From positions 1-25,664 of the forward strand of contig CAYPAX010000072.1 in assembly GCA_964408735.1 (NCBI GenBank): 25,664 nt of DNA. Reading direction: 5' to 3'. Of this stretch, positions 1 to 7,061 are shown piece after piece (position 1 is the first letter of the stretch; the number at the start of each line of letters is the position of its first letter). The notes under the pieces are model-generated. The model was not told where the DNA came from, searched no databases, and was given only the letters and a program-made list of their open reading frames with translations. The stretch comes from UBA7887 sp964408735 (lineage in GTDB: Bacteria; Pseudomonadota; Alphaproteobacteria; UBA7887). The translations under genes and the position numbers were made by a program.

Positions 1-18
1 CGATACCGCACGTTCCAA

Positions 19-858
19 TCAAATCTCATGGCCGGCATGAATAATTCGGGTTAGGAAATCCGGAGGATTCGCGAGAACGAGAATTTGCGGCGCATCAGGC
101 CCATAATATCCTCTATACTGGGCCTCTCGAATTCTCTCCAAAGCCTCTTCCCATGCTTGCGCCGCTTCATTTACATTCACCCTTTGTTTTCTCAGCTTTC
201 GCGCTATTATTTGATGCGTAAATACAAGCTTATTCAATATCTTGGCGGTATACTCCTCGAAAAATTCGCTTTCGCATTCCTTGGCACTCATATCGTTACC
301 ATCCCGCGCCTCTTCGACGCAGTAGGCCCAGCTTGGTATCGGTATCATTTCGCTGCCGGTCGGCGCCAAGACTTCTTGGTTTCTAAACCAGGAAACGCCC
401 TTCACCATTATCGCCTCTGTATCCGCGTCATGACCTTCTTCCGCCACCTGATCCACATAAGCATGAAAGAATTCATGCGCCAAATCATTCATGAGTAGTA
501 ATCTATCGTTATTTGCTATGTCTCCATTTTCGTTGAAATACTTCACCAAATTTCCATCGGAATCAAAATATCGAGGAGCGATCTTGATTGCCGGATCTGT
601 AAAGGCCGTACCTTCCTTATACGTCGCATTTGCACTATCGGTTACCTCGATATCGAACATTCCCCCGGCATTCAAAAATCCTTCTGTCATGGGTTCGCCG
701 ATCTCAGCCTCCTCCATAAGCGCAATCACCTGAAGGGCCTTCGCCTCGTCGAATTGACTCGTATTATCGCTCTCCTGCGCAAACGCCTGCGGGATGGTGG
801 CGAAGGCGTACAGGCACACGGCAAAAAGGCCAAGGGCCTCTGGCGTTGGATTGATCAT
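19..858 (-). CDS. Secreted HEXXH-motif protein, putative zinc metallopeptidase
   Basis: I do not recognise the family. The 279-residue product opens with a hydrophobic stretch (ALGLFAVCLYAFATIPQAFA, about residues 8-27) ending in a plausible signal-peptidase site AFA/QES, so it is probably exported. Around residues 127-135 lies LAHEFFHAYVD, with H128, E129 and H132 forming a HEXXH zinc-binding motif of the zincin type; acidic residues follow that could supply a third ligand. The chosen ATG has GGGAGGG 10 nt upstream. An in-frame ATG at 927 would add 23 Arg-rich residues and cannot be excluded, because the shorter start gives a signal peptide with no positive charge in its n-region. Base composition is visibly AT-richer than in all neighbours, and the gene has its own promoter-like sequence. 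The protease role rests on the motif alone. Confidence 0.6.
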   Translation of the reverse strand: MINPTPEALGLFAVCLYAFATIPQAFAQESDNTSQFDEAKALQVIALMEEAEIGEPMTEGFLNAGGMFDIEVTDSANATYKEGTAFTDPAIKIAPRYFDSDGNLVKYFNENGDIANNDRLLLMNDLAHEFFHAYVDQVAEEGHDADTEAIMVKGVSWFRNQEVLAPTGSEMIPIPSWAYCVEEARDGNDMSAKECESEFFEEYTAKILNKLVFTHQIIARKLRKQRVNVNEAAQAWEEALERIREAQYRGYYGPDAPQILVLANPPDFLTRIIHAGHEI

Positions 859-980
859 TGCCACAGATCCCTCCCAGGGTCTTTGTCTTGGTCGCGAACG
901 GCCGCAATAAGGCGCCACACGATACATTGTGCCCGAGCCTCGAAACCGGGCAGTGTCGCCGCCAGCTTGTGAGCTCTGTC

Positions 981-989
981 ATTATAGCA
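981..989 (-). promoter_or_regulatory. Extended -10 promoter element for the HEXXH-protein gene
   Basis: On the minus strand this reads TGCTATAAT, a consensus TATAAT hexamer with the TG of an extended -10. No good -35 hexamer is present 16-18 nt upstream, as is common for extended -10 promoters. It lies just downstream of the end of the 123-aa gene and about 120 nt before the preferred start of the HEXXH protein, suggesting separate transcription. Confidence 0.45.
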
Positions 990-1025
990 AATTCGGCGAG
1001 ACTCATCCGCCGACGCGTTCGCCGT

Positions 1026-1397
1026 TCAAGCCTTGAGGCTGCGGGCGACTTCCACGCCGGCGGCGCCGAAATCCTCGACGCTGTCCTCATAGGCATCGCG
1101 CAGCACGGCGTAGGCTTCGCTGCGCTGGCGGTCGAGGCCACATTCGAGGATATCCGTGTGCGCCGCCTCGCAGGCGGCAAGCAGGCGGTCGCTCTCATGC
1201 TTGCAGGCGAGGTAATGCTCGACAGCGGCTTGGGCTTCGCTGGGTAGCGCTGCGAACTCAACTCCCTTCGCGGTATCGAAGTCGTCTCGTAGTTTGCGCC
1301 AGGCCTCGGCCGCGTCTATTTCCGGCGCACGAAAGCCATAGCGCTCAAGGCGCGCCAAGGCGTTTGCCAGCGTCGGGTTAGCGTCACTCGGCGGCAT
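1026..1397 (-). CDS. Hypothetical protein, 123 aa, coupled to PaaA-like oxygenase
   Basis: No family is recognised. The protein is predicted to be soluble and mostly helical, rich in Ala, Glu and Arg, with no signal peptide or membrane segment and three spaced cysteines (in LACKHE, AACEAA and LECGLD). Its ATG lies inside the last codons of the upstream oxygenase gene, a 14-bp overlap, so the two are almost certainly co-transcribed and translationally coupled. That arrangement suggests a small accessory subunit or maturation factor for the oxygenase, comparable in position but not in visible sequence to small Paa subunits. The role is inferred only from position. Confidence 0.7.
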   Translation of the reverse strand: MPPSDANPTLANALARLERYGFRAPEIDAAEAWRKLRDDFDTAKGVEFAALPSEAQAAVEHYLACKHESDRLLAACEAAHTDILECGLDRQRSEAYAVLRDAYEDSVEDFGAAGVEVARSLKA

Positions 1398-2175
1398 CGG
1401 CCTCGTAGCCCATGCGCATGTCGTAGTCGGGTTCTATGTCCTGCGGCATTTCCAGGCCGACCTGGCCGAGGCGGTCTTCGAGAAGCGCCATATATTCCGC
1501 CTGAAGCGCCTCAGGCTTTTTCACCTTGATGCCATATTCATAATAGATGTCGAACATCTCGGATTTGCTGGCGCCCTTCGAGGGCCGGCCATAGAAGCCG
1601 AGGCCCATGCGCATGAACTTGGGGATGCGCGTCTGCATGTCGGCGCGCGCGTCCTCGCCGCCGAACTCTATGCAGCGCTTCGAAGCCCAGACGCCGAAAG
1701 CGAGGTGTCCCATCTCTTCCTTGTGGATGCGCGTGTTGACCTTGGCCCAGGGCAGGTAGGAGCACTCGCGGTACTGGCCGAGGAAGGCGACGGCGGCCGG
1801 AGTCACCACGGTCGAGAACAGCGCCACGTCATGCCAATGGTCGAATACCGGCGCCCAGTTCTCCTTGCGGAAGCCGTTGATGACGTTGACCTTGGCCCGA
1901 TCCGGATTGTCGGGGTGCGAGACCAGTTCCTGCAGACGGGCATCGACGTCGATGCCGAGGTCGGCGAGCAGGTTCCAGACGTAATAGGCGTGGCCGAACT
2001 CCTCCATGACCTTTTTCGAAAGCCGGTAGGCTTCCTCGGGCCGCGGCGCAAAGCGCATGTTTTCCGCCACGCGCTGGCCGCCGGCATATTCGGAGTCCGC
2101 CTGGAAGGTCATCAGATTGATCAGTGCCGCCCGGTAATCGTCGGGCAGGGTGCCGCCAGCATCGTATGTCTTCAT
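1384..2175 (-). CDS. PaaA/PaaC-family ferritin-like di-iron oxygenase
   Basis: This 263-residue protein belongs to the phenylacetate-CoA ring-epoxidase catalytic family (ferritin-like fold, carboxylate-bridged di-iron centre). The ligand pattern is visible: E29 in ADSEY, E59 and H62 in EEFGH, a likely acid at D116 in WHDVALF, and E154 and H157 in EEMGH. The N-terminal stretch LPDDYRAALINLMTFQADSE resembles the start of PaaA. Length is somewhat below the roughly 300 residues usual for PaaA. The start has GGGAGAT upstream. It is followed by an overlapping 123-aa gene and is divergent from a PaaX-type regulator and a ferredoxin-reductase-like flavoprotein; the rest of a paa operon (paaBCDE, paaK, paaG, paaZ) is not in the window. 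The substrate is therefore open: phenylacetyl-CoA is possible, but another acyl-CoA or aromatic compound is equally compatible. Confidence 0.82.
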   Translation of the reverse strand: MKTYDAGGTLPDDYRAALINLMTFQADSEYAGGQRVAENMRFAPRPEEAYRLSKKVMEEFGHAYYVWNLLADLGIDVDARLQELVSHPDNPDRAKVNVINGFRKENWAPVFDHWHDVALFSTVVTPAAVAFLGQYRECSYLPWAKVNTRIHKEEMGHLAFGVWASKRCIEFGGEDARADMQTRIPKFMRMGLGFYGRPSKGASKSEMFDIYYEYGIKVKKPEALQAEYMALLEDRLGQVGLEMPQDIEPDYDMRMGYEADAAE

Positions 2176-2343
2176 GTCCCATCTCCCTTGACTGATTTTT
2201 TATAACACAGTTTTTACCATTAATATAAGAAAAGTGTATCATGATCGCACGAGCCCGTGCCGAAGCCTCTATCGAGATGACCCGCGCGGCAGGCCATGCT
2301 ATGCAGATCGAAGACACGCCTCATAGACATTTCCATCAGCGAC
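2176..2343. promoter_or_regulatory. Divergent control region between di-iron oxygenase and PaaX-type regulator
   Basis: This 168-bp spacer separates two outward-facing gene pairs. Its 2190-2245 portion is strikingly AT-rich against a GC-rich background and would be where promoters and a PaaX-type operator are expected. An 8-bp perfect palindrome ATCATGAT sits at 2238-2245, flanked by GTG and CAC slightly off centre, which could be an operator. I could not find a convincing -35/-10 pair in either direction. Confidence 0.4.
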
Positions 2344-3300
2344 ATGCCCAGGAGTTCCATCGACCAAGCGGCGCGCGATCTGCCCAATCTGATCGCTCCC
2401 AAGGCGACGTCGCTCATCGTCACGGTGTTCGGCGATTCGCTGGCGCCCCATGGCGGGCATGTCTGGCTCGGCAGCCTGATCGAGCTGATGGCGCCGCTCG
2501 GTCTCAGCGAGCGATTGGTTCGCACTGCCACCAATCGCCTGGCCAATTCCGGCTGGCTGGAAAGGCTGGCCAGGGGCCGGCGCAGCTATTTCGGCCTTAG
2601 TGAGACCGGGCGCACGCGCTTCGAGCAGGCGACCCGGCGCATCTACGCGGCCAATCCGCCGGAATGGGACGGCACCTGGCATCTTGTGGTCGCCGTCGGC
2701 AACGGGGTCGTTCCGGAGCGGCGCGAAGCCTTGCGCCGGGACCTTGCGTGGCAGGGCTTCGGCACCATTGCGCCGGGGGTATACGCCCATCCCGCGCCGG
2801 ACCCGGCGGCCTTGGCCCAAGCCCTTGCCGCCGCCGACATGGCCGCGGATGCCATGGTTTTCGAATCACGCGCGGCCGGCCTTAGCGGTGCGCCCGAGCC
2901 GGTGCGGGCCCTGGTGGCGCGAGGCTGGGACCTTGAGCGCCTGGCCACCGCCTATCAACAGTTCCTCGACCGATTCGGTTCGTTAGGCGGGCGGCTGGCA
3001 GCCAAGCCGGCGGCCCGACCCGAGGCCGCATTCGTGATCCGCTCGTTGCTAATCCACGACTACCGCCGCGTCATGCTGCACGACCCCATGTTGCCCGAGG
3101 CCCTGCTGCCGGACGACTGGCCGGGTTCCGAGGCGCGCGCGCTGTGCCGCGACGTCTATCGCCGAATCTGGTATCCGGTCGAGCAGCACGTGACCCGGCT
3201 TCTCGAGACCTTCGAAGGGCAAGTGCCGGCGCCGTCGCCCGACTTCCGGGCGCGTTTCGGCGGCCTGCCCGATGCTGAACTTGACGGAGATGCTGCATGA
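2344..3300 (+). CDS. paaX: PaaX-family transcriptional regulator
   Basis: The product matches the PaaX family of GntR-like winged-helix repressors, which in known cases bind phenylacetyl-CoA and repress phenylacetate genes. The N-terminal DNA-binding region (about residues 10-90) contains SLIVTVFGDSLAPHGGHVWL and LGLSERLVRTATNRLANSGW; the C-terminal half contains the family signatures WDGTWHLVV, WQGFGTIAPGVYAHP, LLIHDYRRVMLHDPMLPEAL and LLPDDWPG, and ends with a RFGGL segment. From the chosen ATG the protein has 318 residues, close to E. coli PaaX (316). An upstream ATG at 2296 would add 16 residues unlike the family. It overlaps the reductase gene by 4 bp (ATGA) and faces the oxygenase gene, so it probably controls both. 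The effector may not be phenylacetyl-CoA; the symbol marks the family. Confidence 0.85.
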   Translation: MPRSSIDQAARDLPNLIAPKATSLIVTVFGDSLAPHGGHVWLGSLIELMAPLGLSERLVRTATNRLANSGWLERLARGRRSYFGLSETGRTRFEQATRRIYAANPPEWDGTWHLVVAVGNGVVPERREALRRDLAWQGFGTIAPGVYAHPAPDPAALAQALAAADMAADAMVFESRAAGLSGAPEPVRALVARGWDLERLATAYQQFLDRFGSLGGRLAAKPAARPEAAFVIRSLLIHDYRRVMLHDPMLPEALLPDDWPGSEARALCRDVYRRIWYPVEQHVTRLLETFEGQVPAPSPDFRARFGGLPDAELDGDAA

Positions 3301-4628
3301 GCGAGCCTGCGCCCCTTTCCGTGGCCATCGTCGGTGCCGGGCCGGCCGGCCTCTATGCCGCGGATGCCCTGTTGCGCAAGTCGGAGGCCTGCCGCATCGA
3401 TATCCTCGACAAGCTGCCGACCCCCTTCGGGTTGGTGCGCGCGGGCGTGGCGCCCGACCACCAGAGCACCAAGAACGTGGTCAATGTCTATGACCGCATC
3501 CTGCAGAAGCCCGAGGTGCGATTGCTCGGCAATGTTGGCTTCGGCAGCGACGTGTCCTATGACGAGCTCAAGTCGCTCTACGACGTGGTCATCCTTGCCG
3601 TCGGAGCGCAGGTGCCCAGGCGCCTCGGCATTCCGGGCGAGAGCCTGTTCGGGGTCGTCGAATCGACCACCTTCGTGGACTGGTACAACGCCGTGCCCGG
3701 CGCCCGCAATCTGACCAAGGAAGTGGATGCCACGGCGGCGGTGGTGGTCGGCGTCGGCAATGTCGCCATGGATATCGCGCGCCTGCTGGCCAAGACCGCG
3801 ACCGAGATGGCGGTTACCGATATCGATCTCGCCGCCGCTGCGGCCATCGCCGCGGCGCCGCTGACCGACATCTACGTGGTCGGTCGGCGCGGGCCCATGC
3901 AGGCGGCCTTCACGGCGCCCGAATTGAAGGAACTGGGTCAGCTCGAGGAGGCAGTGCCCGTGGTGGCCGCGGAGTGCCTGAGCCTCAGCGACGAGGGCGT
4001 GGCCGACGAGGACCGCAAGAAGCGCGAGAAGAACCGCGAGATCCTGCGCGGCTATGCGGAAGCCGACGGTGCCGCCGATCCGCGTCCGGTCAAGATCCAC
4101 ATGATGTTCTGCGCCTCGCCCGTGGAGATCCTCGGGCAAGACCGGGTGACGGGCGTGCGCCTGGAGCGCACGCGCCTCGAAGGCGGCCGCGCCCTGGCGA
4201 CGGGTGAGACCTTCGAGATCGCGGCGCAGCTTTTCGTCTCGGCCATCGGCTACCGCGCCGCCGGCGGCGAGGGCGGCCCGCCGATCGATGAGGCACGCGG
4301 CATCGTGCAGAACGAAGGCGGCCGCATCGAGCCCGGCGCCTATGTGGTGGGCTGGGCCCGGCGCGGGCCGACCGGCGTCATCGGCACCAACCGCAACGAC
4401 GCCCGCGAGGTCGTAGACCTCATCCTCGCCGACGGCGTGCCTGCCGGCGAGAAGCCGGGCGGGTCAGCGCTCGACGCCCTGCTCGCCGAGCGCCAGGTGG
4501 CCGTCACCACCTACGAGGACTGGAAACGCATCGACGCCGCCGAAGTGGCGGCAGGAGAAGGCGAGCGCCCGCGCACCAAATTCACCGAGATTGATGCCAT
4601 GCTGGCGGCAGCGAAGGATTACGACTGA
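3297..4628 (+). CDS. Adrenodoxin-reductase-type ferredoxin-NADP+ reductase (FprA-like)
   Basis: This 443-residue FAD flavoprotein would pass electrons from NADPH to a ferredoxin. An N-terminal FAD-binding Rossmann motif GAGPAGLYAAD is at residues 13-23, followed by LPTPFGLVRAGVAPDH (about 40-55), which is diagnostic of the adrenodoxin reductase/FprA family. A second, NADP-binding motif VGVGNVAMD is at 151-159, and the C-terminal GWARRGPTGVIGTNRNDA is the usual family ending motif. It starts inside the paaX stop codon (ATGA), so it is co-expressed with the regulator. The obvious inferred role is electron supply to the divergent di-iron oxygenase. That would be unusual, because PaaE in the classical system is a different kind of reductase; no ferredoxin gene is visible in the window. 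Its 3' end overlaps the convergent deacylase gene by 10 bp. Confidence 0.88.
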   Translation: MSEPAPLSVAIVGAGPAGLYAADALLRKSEACRIDILDKLPTPFGLVRAGVAPDHQSTKNVVNVYDRILQKPEVRLLGNVGFGSDVSYDELKSLYDVVILAVGAQVPRRLGIPGESLFGVVESTTFVDWYNAVPGARNLTKEVDATAAVVVGVGNVAMDIARLLAKTATEMAVTDIDLAAAAAIAAAPLTDIYVVGRRGPMQAAFTAPELKELGQLEEAVPVVAAECLSLSDEGVADEDRKKREKNREILRGYAEADGAADPRPVKIHMMFCASPVEILGQDRVTGVRLERTRLEGGRALATGETFEIAAQLFVSAIGYRAAGGEGGPPIDEARGIVQNEGGRIEPGAYVVGWARRGPTGVIGTNRNDAREVVDLILADGVPAGEKPGGSALDALLAERQVAVTTYEDWKRIDAAEVAAGEGERPRTKFTEIDAMLAAAKDYD

Positions 4629-6325
4629 GGCGGAGCCGCCCCCTTCCGCAACAGCTTGCCGGGCAGCGCGCCGGTATGCGCGCTGTTCTCCATCACCACT
4701 TCGCCCGCGACGAGCGTAGCCTTGATGCCGTCGCAGGTTTGCTTGAGGCGCTTGGCGCCGGCGGGGAGGTCGGTGACGACTTCGGGCATTGCGGGGGCGA
4801 TGGTGTCCGGGTCGAAGACGTTGAGGTCTGCCGCCATGCCGACGCGCAGCAGGCCGCGGTCGTGGAAGCCCCAGCGGGTGGCCGTGTCGTAGGTGATCTG
4901 GCGCACGGCCTCTTCGAGGGTGAAAGCCTGTTTGTCGCGCACCCAATGGCTCAGCAAGTGGGTTTGCAACGAGCTATCCATGATCTGCGAGACATGGGCG
5001 CCGGAGTCGGAGAAGGTGATCACCGAGTCCGGGTGCTTCATCAGCTCCAGGGCCGCGTCGAGGTCGTGGTTGACGAAGGGCTGGCGGAAGAAGAGCTTGA
5101 GGTCGTGCTCCAGCGCCAGGTCGATCATCGCCTCGGCCGGCGCCACGCCCTGCGCGGCCGCCACTTCGCCGACGGTGCGGTGGGGCAGGGCGATGCGGTC
5201 CAGAATGTAGAAGGTGTCCCATTCCGGCGGACGCGCTTCGGCGCCGACGGCCTCGGGGCCGTCATAGGGGCGGCTCGCTACCTCGACGAGCTTGGCTTTG
5301 ATTTCTGGGTCGGCAAGCTTGGCCTTCTGCTCGTCCAAGGGCAGGGCGCGGAAGTCGCGCCAGACGTCCCAGCTGTCGAACGGCATGTTGGTCTCGAAGG
5401 ACATCAGCGAGTTGAGCTCGCGGCTGTGCACCTGGCCGAAGATGCGCCCGCCGGCAGCATTGCCTTCGCGGATCTTGGCGTAGATCTTGCGCCACTGGCC
5501 CGGCGCCTCGCGCCGTGACAGGCTGCCGAAGGTGATCGGCCGGCCGGTCTCCAGGGACAGCGCGTTGAGGGAGTCGTGGAAGGCCATCATGTGCGCTTCG
5601 TCGCCGCGCTCCATGGCGAGCTGGAAGATGCCCGCATCGAGCTCAGCCATGCCGCGAACGATGGCTTGGACCTCGGAGAACGGCGCCACGCGGCTCGCCA
5701 CCGGCCGGTTGTCGGAGGTCAGGTGGCTCGGGCTGCGCGAGGTGGAAAAGCCCATGGCGCCGGCCTGCACGGATTCCTTGACGAGGCGGACCATGGCGGC
5801 GAGGTCGTCCTCGCTCGCTTCCTCCTCGAAAGCGCACTCGCCCATGACATAGGTGCGCAGCGCCGAATGACCCACATAGCCCGAGTAGTTGATCGCCTTG
5901 GGCAGACTCTCGACCACGTCGAGGAATTCCGGAAAGGTCTCCCAGCGCCAGTCGATGCCCGCCAGCATGGCCTCGCGGGCGATGTCCTCGGCGCGCTCGA
6001 GATTGCGGAAGACGTAGTCGACCTCACTTTCGCGGCAGGGCGCGAGGGTGAAGCCGCAATTGCCCATCACCACCGTGGTCACGCCGTGATAGCAGGAGCA
6101 GCTGCCGAGCGAATCCCAGAACACCTGGGCATCCATATGGGTATGCCCGTCGACGAAGCCCGGGGTGACCACATGGCCTTCGGCGTCGATGATCCGCTCT
6201 GCCGGTGCACTGATGCGCCCGATATGGACGATGCGTCCGTCGCGCACGCCGACATCGGCGCGATAGCGCGGCAGGCCGGAGCCGTCGATGACGCTGCCGT
6301 TCTTGATCACCAGGTCGTAGGCCAT
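4619..6325 (-). CDS. N-acyl-D-amino-acid deacylase (D-aminoacylase), amidohydrolase superfamily
   Basis: The 568-residue protein is a metal-dependent amidohydrolase of the D-aminoacylase type, which hydrolyses N-acyl-D-amino acids. A beta-sandwich N-terminus (LVIKNGSVIDGSG) leads into the barrel with metal-binding HTHMD (H61, H63), the conserved GNCGF segment (C90, equivalent to the metal-bridging cysteine of D-aminoacylases), GHSALR and, late in the protein, SDSGAHVSQI with the catalytic Asp. The ATG giving MAYDLVIKNG has GGGAG a few bases upstream; a longer in-frame reading back to 6790 runs antisense through the exonuclease gene and is not credible. It lies 49 bp downstream of the exonuclease gene on the same strand. 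Its stop codon (4619-4621) lies within the convergent reductase gene. Dihydropyrimidinase-like or other amidohydrolase activity is possible, but the cysteine motif favours the D-aminoacylase branch. Confidence 0.88.
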   Translation of the reverse strand: MAYDLVIKNGSVIDGSGLPRYRADVGVRDGRIVHIGRISAPAERIIDAEGHVVTPGFVDGHTHMDAQVFWDSLGSCSCYHGVTTVVMGNCGFTLAPCRESEVDYVFRNLERAEDIAREAMLAGIDWRWETFPEFLDVVESLPKAINYSGYVGHSALRTYVMGECAFEEEASEDDLAAMVRLVKESVQAGAMGFSTSRSPSHLTSDNRPVASRVAPFSEVQAIVRGMAELDAGIFQLAMERGDEAHMMAFHDSLNALSLETGRPITFGSLSRREAPGQWRKIYAKIREGNAAGGRIFGQVHSRELNSLMSFETNMPFDSWDVWRDFRALPLDEQKAKLADPEIKAKLVEVASRPYDGPEAVGAEARPPEWDTFYILDRIALPHRTVGEVAAAQGVAPAEAMIDLALEHDLKLFFRQPFVNHDLDAALELMKHPDSVITFSDSGAHVSQIMDSSLQTHLLSHWVRDKQAFTLEEAVRQITYDTATRWGFHDRGLLRVGMAADLNVFDPDTIAPAMPEVVTDLPAGAKRLKQTCDGIKATLVAGEVVMENSAHTGALPGKLLRKGAAPPQS

Positions 6326-6374
6326 GGCTGTCTCCCTCATTCCCTCGCGAGCATAGCATAGCGAATCGCTCGGC

Positions 6375-7061
6375 TTACCAGCCCATCCGCTTCTGCTGGG
6401 CGACGATGCGCCTGGCGCGCAGCTCGAAAGCGCGGGCCTCGCCGAAGTTCGAGACGCCGCGCCTCGCCAGGCGGGGCATGGCCTTCTGCCACAGCCCACT
6501 GGCGATGCGGGCGTCGCCGAGGGCCGTGTGGCGGCCTTGCACGTCCACATCCCAGCGCTCGGCGGTGCCTTCCAGGGAAAGATCGGGCTGGCGCGGCTCG
6601 AGCACAGCCGCCAAGCGCACCAGGTCGAGTGCTGGTGGTGGCTGCCAGGGCAGGGCGAGTCGTGCCGCTTCGCTGTGCAAGATGGCGAGATCGAAGCCGA
6701 TCTGGTGGCCGATGATAACGCGGTCTTCGAGCATGGCGGTGAGCGCTGGCCAGGCCGTCTCCAGCCCGCCGACGTCGGCCACCATGGCATCGTCGATACC
6801 GTGGATCGCGCGCGAGGCAGAAGGCATCGGCATGCCGGGATCGACCAGCCGGTCCATAGTGGTGTCGTCGTTGGTCCCTCCCGTCATGGCCAGGGCACCG
6901 ATCGAGACCACGCGGTCGCGCACCACATTGAGCCCGGTGGTCTCGAGATCCAGCACCACCGCGGGCAACGCTGCCAAGGGCACCTCATCGAAGTGGCTGG
7001 CCACCGCCCGTGGCGCTTCTTTGCGCAGGGACGACAGCGCCTTGGCGAGCTTCCGTCCCAT
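6375..7061 (-). CDS. DnaQ-like 3'-5' exonuclease (DEDDh)
   Basis: This 228-residue protein carries the three exonuclease motifs of the DnaQ/epsilon superfamily: Exo I VVLDLETTGLN with D38 and E40, Exo II IIGHQIGFDLAIL with D124, and Exo III GRHTALGDA with H178 and D183, making it DEDDh type. An extra N-terminal region of about 30 residues precedes the domain and a basic tail follows. It starts within the stop codon of the CBS/nucleotidyltransferase gene (TGATG, 1-bp overlap). In many proteobacteria a stand-alone DnaQ-like protein is paired with exactly such a partner, so the two probably work together. It is unlikely to be the replicative proofreading subunit, given this context and the absence of a C-terminal polymerase-binding tail that I can recognise. 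Confidence 0.88.
   Translation of the reverse strand: MGRKLAKALSSLRKEAPRAVASHFDEVPLAALPAVVLDLETTGLNVVRDRVVSIGALAMTGGTNDDTTMDRLVDPGMPMPSASRAIHGIDDAMVADVGGLETAWPALTAMLEDRVIIGHQIGFDLAILHSEAARLALPWQPPPALDLVRLAAVLEPRQPDLSLEGTAERWDVDVQGRHTALGDARIASGLWQKAMPRLARRGVSNFGEARAFELRARRIVAQQKRMGW

Noticed and set aside
6326..6790. N-terminal extension of the D-aminoacylase upstream of MAYDL
   Set aside because: It overlaps the exonuclease gene in another frame, adds sequence unlike the family, and the ATG at 6325 has a good ribosome site.
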